Positions 13,976 to 27,260 of a stretch of 64,000 bases of DNA are shown piece after piece. The stretch comes from Polydactylus sextarius (taxonomy: Eukaryota; Chordata; Actinopteri; Polynemidae), in the NCBI GenBank assembly GCA_016801845.1, contig CM028926.1:6856501-6920500 (forward strand), given 5' to 3'. Both the position numbers and the translations under genes were made by a program. The notes beneath the pieces are model-generated. The model did no database searches, was not told the DNA's origin, and saw only the letters and a list, made by a program, of their open reading frames with translations. Positions within the stretch are counted from its first letter, which is position 1, and each line of letters opens with the position of its first letter.

Positions 13976-16900
13976 TTCTGAAGAGTCCTTTGACTTGGAT
14001 GTAGCTTCACAGAGACTCTCTTGTCTTGTTAGTGAAATGTTGATGCTTCTGATGTTATGTGAAGGACGTTAGTGTGACCACTCTTCTGGCTCTCTTACAG
14101 ACCGCACCTTCTGTGGATATTTTCACCTGCTAAATGACAACGTCAGCCAAGTGTTTTAAGTTGGTGTTGAGGAGAATGCTAATAACCGTGAGGGAAACAT
14201 TTGCCAGTTTCAGAGACACATTTCCCTCCCTCTAGTCAGTTTACCATCTCGGCGCCATCTTGGCATGTCCCCCAGTTAACATTTGTGGGAAGAAAGAGGA
14301 AATTCAGTGTTCACTGACAACTGTGAAATCATCTGAGATGGAGGTAAAGTGGAGGATTAGGCTGGGATCATGCCAGAGGAGTGCATAGTGACTCAGGGAG
14401 ACAGAGGGAGACGGAGGAGGAACGGTTCCCAGCAAAATGCACTGAATAGATTTTTAGAGCCTCTGTAATTGTCTTTCTCTTTGTCTGCTGTCCTGGAAAA
14501 CCACCCACTCCTCCTCCTTGCCTTTTCTTTTTCTCTCCCATTGAAGTTCTTTCAGCTTTCTAAAGCTTTTGCTGAAATCCAATAGGTGATAACTAATAAT
14601 ACCAATCATTAACACTCTTTTAATTCAGAAACCTTTTGCAGATCCTTATCTTATTTTTCTTTTCTTTTTTTAAACTTGACTCTCTTGTGCAGTTTCACTT
14701 TAATTTGTTGTTATCGTCATTGTTCCGTTATCTCCCTGCTGTCACATTGAACTATTTCAAGCTGCTTTTTTAATCCCTGTCTTACAGAATTGTTTATTTC
14801 CCTGCTGGCCTTTTTCATAGGTTGCACAGTATATGCACCAATGTGTTGTGACACACAACACACTGTGTAGTTGCTCTCTACTCCTCTCTCACCTGTCTGA
14901 TTCTATTTCTTTACAACATCACTTTTATCCAAGCAGTGTTCCCGAGAATTTATTCCAGCTTCCTTTCTGTGACAAACATAAAAAAAGATTTCTTTGGGTT
15001 TATTAGCCCACCAAGAGTGTCTGCTTTCCTTTTAGTTTCCACTCTGCTCACCTTCTTTCTCCTTTCTCCAAACCTCTGTCCATCATGTATCCACTCTGCC
15101 TTTTAGTTTTTCCCCTGCTCTGTTGTTCTAATTCTCCTTCTGACATGGGGTTTCTTGGTTCCTGTTGGCATCTAGCAGTGGTAACGTTTCTTCCTTTCCA
15201 ACTAGTTTGACTCTGCTGGATGACTGGAGCCCTTGTTGAGGTGTTGTTGTGGTTGCCGGGCCAGGCTGTTTCTCAAGGGGCTCCTTCAGCTTGTCTCCCT
15301 TCCCTGAGTGTCCCTGGCCCCTGGCCCCCAACTCCCACCCCGCTTGCTTCTGCCACAAAGCTGCTGTCAGTTCACAGGCCATATGTGTCAGGCCTCAAGC
15401 CCTTATTTAAGACCCAGGCCCTGCCTAGGCGTCACTGTTCCAGCAACAGAGAGGGCACCATGAAAGAAAGGTTGTAGGCAGCTATTCAGCAGCCCGGAAA
15501 GACACAGAGGCAGCCTGGACAAGAAAAAGTGATGGAAATAAAGCAAAAGCACTCTCACTGGAACAATTGCTCTCAGCCCAGCTGACACTGTGAACTCTAA
15601 AAAAAGTACTCTGTGTGTGAAGAGGTAGACTGACTATTCACCCACACAGAGTGCCCCCAGTTCATAAGGCTTCATAAAAAAAAGTGTGAATATGGTAGTT
15701 TGGCTGGAGGGGACAGTGGAGCTCAGCCAGACCTATGCACAACAGCCTCTCTGTTAGACTTTTTCTCTCTCAGCAGTGTAAGATCCCAGACACATTAACA
15801 AATACAAGCTCCAATAAAACACCACCACTGGACAATGTTCCGCCGACTCTGCCAGTGGTCTGATAGGCTGTATATGAGGCACAGAAAAGCCATGCCATTC
15901 ATTCCATTTGAGTCTATTCTTGGACCTGTTTTTCTTTATTAGGCTTTGGTTAAACAGTGATGATTCATTCCATATCTGAGAGTGCCAGTGGTTTTATTTG
16001 ATTATTTTTTTCAACACATACTGCTATTCACCCATTAGGACCTGGCTTTGTACATTACTGTTTATTAGTTTCCTGCTAACACTGTGAGAAGTGGGGCCGG
16101 TTGTCGCTGCAGCTCTGGAGACACTCAGCAGTTTGTGGATGTTCTGAGTTGACGTAGTTTTTAAATGGTACATTGACTAACCAGGTAGAGACGACTGAGT
16201 CTGTCAACAGCTCCTTAAAGTTTCTGTGCCGGGGGTCACAGGAGACAGAAGCTCTAATTGACAATCAGTGATGAGTGTCTAAACAGACTGTTATTACAGG
16301 GCTCCAAAGGCCTTGATCAGCCAGTGTGGAGAGACAGGCCAGCCATAGAGGGCAGGGGGAGGAGAGAGAGATGGTCATGACATAAACATAATTGTCCTGA
16401 GGTTTCATGGGAAAACTGGCACCTAATCTTTAAGACAGCTGCAGTTTTACACAGTACAAACGGAAAAGAAAGATTGTGTTTGAAATGACAAAGGTCACAG
16501 TTCCATTTGACCTTTGGTTGTTTATGTGGACAGGACATTGTCTCTGCTCTGATCCTTCTGTGGTATGGGTGGTAGGATGGTTTCACAGCCATAAAGGAAA
16601 GAGGAAGGAAAGAACGTCCATCTTGGTTGAATAAGCTGGACCAGCAGCAGTTTGTGGACAGAAACAAGCTTAGACATAGACGGAGCAAAGGGAGAACTGG
16701 GCAAATTAACATTTTTGCCAAAACCTAATTTGACTAGTCGTTAAAGTTTCCTCGCTGTGGTCAGGAGGCAATATTGGGCATGAAAGGTTTGAATTAACTT
16801 GTCCAATGTGAATGCTGGAAGATGTTTGTGGATAATACCTATAATGGTAGGCATTTTCAGTGGCATATTTGTACTTTTTGTGATTTCATGTTTCATTACT

Positions 16901-17015
16901 TCCCAAAACCATAATAATCAATTCTGAGCTCCATGAGGTTTGAGCATTGGATTACAATGGCAACCATATTTTCTTCTCACTTTATAAACTTTCATTTTCT
17001 CTTTTTTCCCCCTAG

Positions 17016-17120
17016 CACACTAACTCAGCACTACACTATGACATACAATATAGATAAACAGCATTCTTCACATATAAATCTTCATGCTGGATGCTTGTGG
17101 TGCATCTTCCTTGCCGGCAG
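17016..17120 (+). other. Candidate cryptic exon, 105 nt
   Basis: A very strong acceptor (CTTTTTTCCCCCTAG) is followed 105 nt later by CAG|GTATTT. One frame (codons from 17017) is open, but the frame imposed by this phase-1 intron hits TAA near the start, so inclusion would create a poison exon. The candidate ratchet site at 17670 lies about 550 nt downstream. It may be a non-functional pseudoexon. Confidence 0.2.
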
Positions 17121-17640
17121 GTATTTCCACACAAAGCCTCCCTTGTTACCTTCTATTATACTTTTTTAATTAATATATCTCCCAGGGCAGATAGTGTGCA
17201 GTAATTAAGGGATAATTGCACCCAAGGTCAGGATTTATTCATTTTTCTGTTCATTCATTTCATAATCAGTCTTTTTTTTCAAAGGCAATTTTGTCTATGG
17301 CTGTCTGCCATTGGAGTCCTTGACTGTAGACCCTCCTCTCCTCACCTCCTCTGCAAAGAGCATTCCCTCAGTGCAAAATGTTGAGCAGAGGTGATGATGG
17401 CAGTGAATAGGAAGCCAATGACACATAAAAGATGTCGCTACTAGGCTGGAAGGCCTGAGGGCCCTTGTGCTCCTTGTGGGGCAGTGCCGAGGGACTGACT
17501 GCCTCAGGATGTACAGTCTCAAGAGGTGGTATGAGAGTGCTGATGGCGTGTTGGGTGTAAACAGTGGTCTGCTCCATGTGCTGGCTGGGGTCACTGCTTA
17601 ACAGAGCTGCTAACATATTCCCGCTTCATTTGAGACATTG

Positions 17641-17676
17641 TCCCTTTCTCCTCATATTAATCTTTTCTAGGTGAGC
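17641..17676 (+). promoter_or_regulatory. Candidate recursive (ratchet) splice site
   Basis: A pyrimidine-rich tract with a branch-point-like ATTAAT around 17656-17661 leads into TCTTTTCTAG|GTGAGC, with the junction at 17670/17671. A good 3' splice site is thus directly followed by a good 5' splice-site consensus, the defining layout of a recursive splice site, about 40 kb upstream of the Ig2 exon. Recursive splicing is documented in long introns of vertebrate neuronal genes. I did not find a convincing downstream donor that would define the accompanying cryptic exon, and by-eye site strength is only suggestive. Confidence 0.35.
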
Positions 17677-18204
17677 AGATTTGTTTTGCCTCCTGGTTTC
17701 TTTGAATCAGGCAGCTCTTTTGTTTGTGCCAAATGAGGAGAGAGTCCCTGTGATCCCTGCACTGAGTGCTCCATTGTAGTGTGCTTCATGTTCTGATTTA
17801 TAGTCCTTTATTAGTACACCCATGAAACACAGACACACATAAACATAGTCTCATCACATGTCCTTGCACATCGACCATCAGTGGGGTTTCTGCTCAGCAT
17901 GTGCACAGTAGCCCACCTTTTCTCTGTCATGTTTTCCATATTAAAGTGTCGGTGTGGTGGGCTCCTGCTGGTGGCAGGGTAGGGGCCCTGTCCCAGGGCT
18001 GTGCATGTGGGCCTAATCCCCTCATTAACTCAGCCAGTCCTGGGCGCAGATGGCAGGTTGGCACTGAAACAGGGTGAACACCCCCTATCTTTCTACTGCT
18101 GTCAGACCCTGAGATGCCCCTGACTAGTATATGCTCATTACTGTTAATGGATCGCTGTTGGTCTGCCTTGCTTTGCTTGGATGTGGTGAGAGTGCACATG
18201 AAGC

Positions 18205-18208
<4 letters not shown>

Positions 18209-18244
<36 letters not shown>
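18209..18244. repeat. (TG)18 microsatellite
   Basis: Thirty-six bases of perfect TG repeat. Alternating purine-pyrimidine DNA of this length can adopt Z-form and is likely polymorphic. Confidence 0.97.
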
Positions 18245-18246
<2 letters not shown>

Positions 18247-19097
18247 TACATGTTGTTTCATTAAGAGTGTTGACTTTTCAGTTTAGTTGTCTGTTTAATG
18301 AAGACTGATGAGAGACATGATGGGTAGAGAACAGCTGACACTTGAAACACTTTTTCTAAAATTATTCTGTGTAGTGAATTCTGCAACAATCCATCTTATC
18401 TCCATGATGATACAGGCTGAGGAAGAAGCAGTCACAAACATAAACAAACACACACACAGACACATACATACATTTACACAAAGCAATTACTTTACCCCTC
18501 TCCCTCTGTCTCACCATGATAGATTATTGGAAACTGCTACTTTGTGTAGTCAACTCTCTCAAGTCCCTATGGCCCTGCTGATTATCGGAGGTCCTAAAAG
18601 ACATTTACAAGGTTCTCAGCAAAACTGACTGCCAGCCCATGAAATAACAAACTGTTAAAAAGGTTCTTGTAAATTTTCCACCAACAGGCTGGGGGAAAAT
18701 ATGAGCAGGCGTACAATTGAGACACAGCACTTGAGGTGCTAGGAGCTGTTGCACTGACAAAAAACAGAAACCCTTCTCTACTTCACAAATGCATGTTTGT
18801 CCACACTATGCTACAGGGTATCTCAGCTGGCACTGCACTTAAATATAGCACATATTTACTAAATGTGCAATAACACTTCTTCATATCCCTATTTCTAGAA
18901 GTGTATTGACAAAATCTAATCATCCATTTGATTTTTCTGTTGTAACAATGCAGAATGGTGCTGAGCAAGACTAAATATTAACCTTTATTAAAAGGGGTGG
19001 CCCAGATATGCAGTATAGTTCTGGACTTTGGCCAATCGTGGACAGATGAAAGACGGGTGCGTGTGTAATTCTGAGTGTGTGTTTGACTCTTTGAGCT

Positions 19098-19115
19098 TGT
19101 GTGTGTGTGTGTGTG
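19098..19115. repeat. (TG)9 microsatellite
   Basis: Short perfect TG run with a second degenerate GTGTGTG patch just upstream at about 19072-19082. Confidence 0.9.
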
Positions 19116-22100
19116 GAGGTCATTCTGGGCTTCCTGTTGACAGCTGCAGGCCATGGGCAGATTTACTCTGTGGCAGATGCTGCTGAGGGACACAACTTGG
19201 TCTTAAGTTTATGTTGTACCATTTGGCTGCATCTATTTATGGACCCGGACTATACAATGTAAATAGGTAGACTAAGCAAAGCTGCTTTTGGTCATAAAAA
19301 TGTCTGGATGTCTCTAATATTTTTTTTCAGCTTTTGTGAGTGTGTTAGCTATTTGGCAGTTGTTAACTTGGTTGGACACCCTCATTACAAGACATGCACA
19401 GGAAGGCATGGTTGATTTACCCCCATAAAAGGCATGTTGGATCTTGAAAAAATCCACAATAGAGTCACTGTGACATCCTGGTGCCTCCTTTCATCTCCTC
19501 CTTCCTCCTGTCCGTACCTCCTTTCATGCTGCAGTTCTGCTCAGTGTCTTTACAATGTGATGTCACATGTAATTTGTATCCCTGCCCAAGATTTTGTGAA
19601 TGAGGATAAATCTGGATATTCTCAGTGGGTGAGTGAACATGGCCATGCCTCTGAATCTGGACAAGTATGTCAAAGACTGGTTACCAAATCATTGTCCCTT
19701 GAGATAAGAGGAATGCTCTGGCTTTCCTCATGTACGTATCAAAGTCCATTTATATTGGAAAGCTTTCATCGAAAATCCAGGCAATTTTTAGATAGATTCA
19801 AAAAATTCAAGAAAGTAGTCATTATCTGTCATGTGCAAAGCGTCCATCATCTCAGCTTTTTATTCACTTGGACTGAAGGAACACTCAGTGCCTTGGTTCC
19901 TTCATCGAGCCAGCTCACTGACTTATGGACTTGTACTGTATGTGTTGGCAGTATGGAATCAGGGGCCCAAATGCAAACAAAGCACAAAAGTCAAACATAG
20001 GTTTGTCACCAGAGCACCAAATGTGGACATTCTGTATGCTCATTTGGTAGCAAGCAATAAAAAAATTCATGCTACAAGCTATGACTAAAGAACTAAATGA
20101 AAAGGCAGATAGTTTAAAGAGGGAGAAAGCGTTTAAATTGGTAATAGCTAGGTATTCTGTAAAGCTCTGGAATTGCTTTTTGTACATTTCACCACTTTCC
20201 TTTACTTTCCTTTCCTCTCCCTAGATATATAACGAGCCTGCCAAGCAGCAGAGCAGGTTAGGCTTTGCTTTGAGCAATGAACACAGATTCCGTTTCATTG
20301 CTCAAACATTACCATTTTGTTTGCTATGTATCCGTCTGCAGTTTGACAAAGGCTGCTATTGTAACACTTTTTTGGCGTGTCTTTTCCTTCTAAAGGCTTC
20401 AGTGCTGCATATTGGAAGAGAGCAATATGACAGATAACTTTTGCTTCATACCCACAACAATCGTGTCTCTATTGTTTAAACAAGGTAGGTTTTTTGCAAG
20501 ACTGTCAAGAAAAAAATGAAAATGAGAAAACAAGTTGATTGCATGTTACACTAAACCAACAAGACACATGCCAGTGTCTTTGCTGTGTTCTGCTACTGTC
20601 TAGGTTTAATTTTAATGTCTTGGCTTGGCTTGTTCAACATTTCCTTTATTTTTAGACTTTAGGTTACTCCAGCCAACTCACACATTGGTGGCTTCAAATA
20701 GCGGTGAGTGAAAACTGGAAAATTGAAACATATATTCCCCAAAATATTGCCAGGAAAATGTGTGTGAATTGTAGATAGCATGTTTATGTTCAGCAACCCC
20801 ACCAGTCTGTGGTGTCTTTTTGTGTCAGGATCTGGTGAACGTACCTCTCTTTTGAAGGTGTACTAAATGCTTTTATTATTATTAGTCACTCCCTGGCCCA
20901 AAAGTGTTCATTCATGAATTTTACTTTGATAAACAGGCCAGAGTCTTAATTAGTTGGAAAGGGGACTTTTCTCATATTACCATATAATTATATTAGACAC
21001 AACAGGTTCTCTAGTACAGTTCTTGGCAAGTGCTGCCATTTAACCAATTGTTTGGTCTCTGCGTACAATATAAACATCCATATAGACTATCTGAGTTTCA
21101 GGTCATCGTGTGCAAGTTGTACAATCTTAATATGTTGGCATCATCCAGTCACAATCAGCATGATCTTGACTTAATGACCTATTATGTGTGGAATGAAAAA
21201 CATGTAACATATCAGTGAATCTATATTTTGGATATCCATTTTTGAGTGCTGGTATGTTTGTTGTACTGTGTTTCCACTTATGGAGACAGGGACAGGCTAA
21301 ATGAGAGCCAGACTGTTTTCTGTGAGCCCCGTGGGGTTAGTTGTGTTGACGAACAATATCCTGGCCCCCCTGGTCCATGGCTCCTAAGTGCTTCTCAGCT
21401 ACATGACCCCCTTTTCTCTCAGCATCTCCCTGTCATCATACTACTTATGCCGGTCCCCCTCTATGGCAGCTGTCCTGTCATCAAACATGGTCCTTTCAGA
21501 TAGATGAAGTCTGAATAACAGTGACATGGCTTTGTTGACAAGTCAGAATCTGTGATTTTAGCTACCACTTTGGAGTTTTAGGTTTTATGAGCCCTTTCTG
21601 TGACCTCTCTCTAGGTTTTATCATTAAGTCAAAGCCTAAGATAGACAATCATAAACAGAATATGAGGTCATCCACTTGATGAATCAGAGTGGAAACTACT
21701 GCAATTTCACTTCCTTTGCCCTCTCGTTATCACCCATTGGTTTCTTATCAGGGTAGAGTGACTCCAATATTGACCTTGTGGGTGAGGCTTTCGGCCTTGC
21801 CCTCAGCTTTGAGTTCACAGTGATTGTTGATCATTGTTTGCTGTTCTTTACTGATCTCAAGGAATCAATTGGGCCATTTGCTGACTTCGTAGACAGAGGT
21901 TAAGTGTCCTAATACAGGGTTGACTAATGCATTCTCTCTTAATGACGTTGCTGGTGACTGAGATGCCCTTTGAACAAATGACCAACAAGTGGGATTACAA
22001 TCCACGATTTGTTAGACATGGGTGTATTGCTGTGTGATATATTTTGCCTCCAGCTGTAGTTGCAGAATAACTTCTTCAGTTGAAAAGAGAGCTACTCTTT

Positions 22101-22675
22101 ATCTTAGTTGTCTGTGAGGAGGTGTCATGGCACTTGTCAGTGGATGCTGTCTTTCACAGTCGTTCCACAGCAGTCTGGCTTCTTTATGTTTCATCATAGT
22201 CAAGACTTTATATATTCCACATACTGACAGTTCAGAGACAGATGCATACTGATACATCCTAGGAAGAAATGCCAATGTTAGGACACAAAAGAAAATAGAG
22301 GAATCCAGTGTGTTTAATGAAATGAATAAATTCCCCATAGGAGAATACTCTATATGGATGTGTTCGAAGTAGCGCCCCATGGCTCTTTCAGTAATATTGG
22401 TTTTGGTGTATGTTTGCGCCTGTAGATATATCTAACACTATAACCTTCTCACAATAATAAGTTTGGCCTAGATATTTTCTGTAAAACTAAGAAAAGTTGA
22501 CTCCAGTGTGTGATTGGATTCTTTGTCTTCCTGAGATATTCTCTAATATCTGTCTCTAGATATCTTTTTCTGAGTGGTTCTGTGATTTGAGTGCTGTGGA
22601 CCGTTCCTTTATGTGAAAGGGAGAACAGGGAAATTTGGACCAGCTCATAGCAAAGAAAAGATACACTTGACTGGT

Positions 22676-22749
22676 TTATTGATTTCCCCCTTTCATACCT
22701 CCCTTACCCCTCCCCTCTATCCATCCATCCCTTTTTCCCTCTCCAACAG
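22676..22749 (+). other. Polypyrimidine tract ending in an acceptor-like CAG
   Basis: About 70 bases, mostly pyrimidine and including a CCAT/ATCC-rich patch, end in CTCTCCAACAG at 22749. The downstream sequence is open for 55 codons in the frame starting at 22750 and is unusually CpG-rich for this intron (five CpGs between about 22770 and 22815). No strong donor follows; GTACTG at 22905 and GTGAAA at 22924 are weak. Confidence 0.35.
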
Positions 22750-25700
22750 AGTGCTGATGAGCCTGCTCCCCACTCGTTCGCCGCCAGCCATCGTCAGTCA
22801 GGGCTCTCGCTGTCCATCTTTAGCCCTGCTAGGCAGAAGATTTCTCCTGGGGCTGAGGGGAACAAGGCATATTCTGTTACAGCTAGCGCAGGAGAAAGAA
22901 AAACGTACTGTTACTAGATATAAGTGAAATCAAATCTGTTTGACTTGCCCAGCAGCTATGACCATTTTCCACGCAGACAGAGAACGTCAGGATTGAGTTA
23001 ATGGAATGCCATTACTCACAGTGCACCTGACAGATTTATAGGACTGTCAGTATTTAAAACAGATCAGATAAAGAATTATTTTATTTCCACAGGGAGCAAG
23101 TTAGGAAATGAGTGGTAGAAACACATACCACACCATGGTGTTCGGTATACATTATATTGCAGTGTTTCACTTTTTAAAAGTGTGCTTACTTACTCTTCTG
23201 CTCATCAGGTTGCTCTTATTACACCTCTATATTATAAGTGGAAGAGATACGGTCTGGGTCCCCTGATGGTCAAGTTGGGGAGCAAGTGGTGGGGTATTTT
23301 CCATTCCATCCTAATACTTGAGTGTCCCATATCTTGCCAAATGTGTTTCATGGATGTGTGCAGAGCAGACAGAAGGGTGAGCTCGCTCACTCAAAAAGCT
23401 GCTCTCAGATGTCTAAACTAACAGTCAGTCTACACTTCAAAGGCCTGTGGGTGTTGACACACTGCCCTCCTATGTGTGTTGCGTGTATGTGAGTAAATTG
23501 AAATTGAGGGGCGAAAGACAGGGCAGGGAAAACAAAGGGCTATAAACAAACCTTTAGCCAGGGCTCCATAACAGCTGGTGGCATCTTGCCAAGCAACAGT
23601 GTTTGCTCCAGCAGTGTGACAGATGTACTGTAAGCCCCTTTGCTGTTTTTATTGTCTATGTGTTTTGTGTCTGAGTGGTTGTAGGATAAGGGAGATGAAA
23701 AGGGAAACATTCTAGAGGAAGATCTTGGGAGATCAAGCAGTTATGTGCTCTTTGCTGACCATTTTTGGCTGTATCCAATCAGAAAATTGTTCTTTCTCCC
23801 TTTCTTTTACTTTCTTTGAAAGAAACTCACCCTTTCTCCGTCACACACATTTGAACACACTCATAGCTTAGCTAGTATGCTGCAGCATAGTATAGAACCT
23901 TTGGCTAATGAAAGCATGTAGCACAATTACAGTTTCTTTGCTCAGTGGTTCAGGATTGACTGAGTCCTACTCAGGCAGTCGTCTTTTTTCCACCCACCAA
24001 CATAATGCTGGATGGCTGGCAGCCCCACTAATTGGATGGTGCTGCATGTGCATGGAGCTCAGTGTCCCTCCATAGCCCTTCATCTGGGCAGATGCTGCGG
24101 ATATGGTGGATGTTAATGTGAGATGCCGCAAGCTTCATCATCTGGTATCAGTCACTCTGTAATTGGAACAGCCCTGGTGGTTCGTTGTAGCCTTCCCAGG
24201 CCCTGTTATAACCCCACCCACGCTCTAATGGTGGATGGGGCTCTCCATTTCTAACCATGTGTGGAAGAAGATTCTTGAAGGAGGAGAAGGAGAGAAAAAG
24301 GAGGGAATGGAGGGGAGCCAGAGGAGGAGGAGGAGTGCAATCTCTTCCTGTCCTGCTCCTGATGGCACCCGTCTGGTTACCAGGCTGCTCACCCTTTCAG
24401 TGCCTCCCCCAGTGATAGCATCACTACCCACCCCCTCCTTTCTGCCACTAATATGATGATGGATTGATCTCACCCAGTGGAAATGACTTTTTAATACTCA
24501 CATTTTTTGGTTCTACATAAATGCAAGCTGAGGTTCATCAAAGGTTTTTGTTGTCTGTTGTTATTTTTTGTATGTTTTTATGCTTGTGACAAGAAATGTT
24601 TTTCACAAAAATATTCATCTATTCAAATCAAAACCTACAATTTATATTTTCATATATGTCTTTTGCATTTGCTTGTGGGCACATGTTTGTGAACACATGT
24701 GCATAACACCACATGTGTGCGGGTGCGTTTGTGTGTGTGTGCTCTTTATAAAAGGCAGCTTGTGGAGCTAATTAAAAGGCTTTGGGTAGGACAGAACCAT
24801 TCATCTTAGTGATGGGCCCAAGCTGTCACTTAACCCACAGTCCTGTGGTGGAATGAACTGCCATTGCAGGAGTAAAGGACATAACACACATACACTCTCC
24901 TTTTCTCTCTGACAGTCTCAAACATCCATATGTTAGCATTAAATAGCAATCTAGTTTAAATTCATTGTGTTATCTAGAATTATTCTAAGGAGTGGTATTT
25001 TTCCTGTTCATCTCTCCTTTGTCACTCTGATGGAAAGAGATCCCCTCCTCCTATCAACCTTCCCTACAAAGGTGACAAGAGCAGTTAATGTTGAGATGTG
25101 CTGCCTTTGACGGTGGGATTAAGATATGCAGAATTCTCCCTCAAGATTTTCTGTGCTCAGCAGGGTTATTTGGATCACAGGGCAATTTTATTAGCTGTGA
25201 TGGGACTGACATAGATTGCTGGCAATGGAATTTGTAAGTGATGCCATTTTAGTATGCATACCAGGCCTGCATATCCTTTGGCCTCTTTTGCCTGCCCCTT
25301 GCCCCTGCTCTATAAGTGAACCCAGCTTGGACTGTCCCCTTGCCCTCTCATTACCACCACACACCCAGGGGTGCTGCCAGGGCAACAAGAGGTGAGGCAG
25401 TGGGGTCAGGGCACAATGGGTGTTTCTGGCTGCAGTGACACACAGGTATATGGTTAAAATCACACAACACATTTTCATGGATGAGCAAGCTTAATTCTGC
25501 CTGTTATTGATTATAGATGATGAAAATTGATTGTGCTTCTGTCACCTGCATAGCATTATCTATGTGTATGTGCAGGATATTTGAAATCATGTGCAGCTGC
25601 AGTGTAACAGGGTTTACTCCTATTTCAGGGTTGGCTGGTCATGATCAGCCTTTATCAGTCCATCAGTGGTGGTCTGTTCTCTCTAGAGGGAATGGGTTGA

Positions 25701-27202
25701 GACACAAGTAATTGCTAAGTTAGGTTTCTGGAGATCCTTATTTACTGGGACTATTTGGTTGAGAAGCACAGAAGAAAGCAGAAGACATTTGCAGGGGTTA
25801 TGGGTGAGCGGCAATTGGACCTGAACAGCATGTCAGACTGTGAAATATCCTTCATCACATGTGTTAGGAGACAGGCAGAGTAGTTCAGTGTTTGGTGATT
25901 TAAAGTCACTCTGGCATTTTGACTGATAGTTCTCTCAGAGCATCCACAGGGTCATCCCAGGTCTCTGTGCCCCTTGCCCTCAAACGCCCTCCCACCAAGC
26001 AGTAGTGCTAGTTTCTCTTCTTTTGTTGCTCTATTCAAGATCACATTACAATAATTACCACCTCTGGATTTTCTGGCACATTCAAGCACTGTAAATCCTC
26101 TAAATCTACTCTTGAACAATAAGGCACAGACTGTTCCTGCCATTGGAATCAAAAACACTGGTTCTTTGCCTTATTTTTCACCCAGGCTTAGTATCGGTAT
26201 TGTCAAGTGGGGCACAGGCATCAGTGTAAGAGCAATGTCAGCTCCCGTCTCTTTTTGTTCTTGGAAAAGGAACAATGCCCTGTTCTTTCTCTCTCTGGCC
26301 TTTTGTTGGTGTTCTTGGTGTGTGAATATGTGTGTGCTTATGCTGGGAATTTGTATGCTCGACTGTGTGTTGCAACACCTGCAGAGCACGTAAAAGCAAC
26401 ACGTGCGTATGTGTGTATTTTTTTTGTTTGTAAGAGAAAGAGGTCAATCCCTGAGGGGGTCTGTTGCACTGAGACACATAGGGAGCAAGGGGTCAGTGGA
26501 GCGGGAGGGGAGGTAGGAACTCTCACCTCCACATGAACCTTAAACCAGTAAGAGAAGCAAAGAGGGAGATAGGGGGGTTGAGACTTGAGCTTGAACATAC
26601 GTCTGCAGGGCCTTAGACAAATGATAGGGATTTCCTCTGCCTTACTGACCACGTCTGAATGTCTAAGCTCTTATCTTTTATCTGTCTGTCTGGTGTCATG
26701 AAGAATGGAGGTACCATCTAACTACAATGTTTCATGCCCATAGTTTAGAAATATAATAAACAGAGATTGGGAAACAGAATCAAAGAAATCAGAGAGAACA
26801 TTGGCAGTAATGCTGGCTGTCAAAAGACAGAACTTATTATAACCTTCTCTCCTCTTTAAGAGAAATGCCTAGTAAATGTTGGAAAGTGCATTTTCACCAT
26901 AAAGATATGTTCCAGGAAATAAGGAGGAAAAAAGTCTTGTGGAACTTTATTTTTTAGGCACAGCACACATTTACTATTCCAGCTGTCTTAGTAAACAGGT
27001 GGAACGCCTATGAGTCTAAAAACTCTCTCTTTAATTTGAACAGTTTGCAATTTACAAGCATTTTCTTACTTTAAACATGAAGAATGCAGAGGAACCCGTT
27101 CAAATCTGGGAAAGCTAAAGTGTGTGAGAGCTGGAACAGCATGAATGTCTCCACGGGGTAGGCCTTATGTCGACACCACAGAGATATGGGCTTTAGTGGT
27201 GT

Positions 27203-27209
<7 letters not shown>

Positions 27210-27259
<50 letters not shown>
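27210..27259. repeat. (TG)25 microsatellite
   Basis: Fifty bases of perfect TG repeat, preceded by another short GT run from 27199 that is interrupted by TTT. Confidence 0.97.

Positions 27260-27260
<1 letters not shown>

Larger units (their letters stand above)
13976..18208. other. Intron sequence; splice-like sites only
   Basis: Besides the candidate cryptic exon at 17016-17120 and the ratchet-like site at 17670, no gene, RNA or element is recognised. The minus-strand open frame at 16317-16721 has no recognisable protein features. Confidence 0.6.
18245..27209. other. Intron sequence without recognised genes
   Basis: Contains the longest chance reading frame of the window (19434-20000, plus strand) with no recognisable motif, the pyrimidine tract at 22676-22749, and a compositionally even stretch at about 23990-24230 with an ACTAATTGG core and CpG-poor, GC-moderate sequence. 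The short (TG)9 array at 19098-19115 also lies here. No RNA gene or transposon is seen. Confidence 0.6.

Noticed and set aside
14800..14830. Strong acceptor TTTTTCATAG followed by GTTGCAC as a ratchet site
   Set aside because: The would-be donor lacks the consensus beyond GT.
19434..20000. 188-codon open frame, the longest in the intron
   Set aside because: No recognisable domain, no supporting splice or promoter context and irregular composition. With several thousand stop-to-stop intervals in 64 kb, one frame of this size is not a strong departure from chance.
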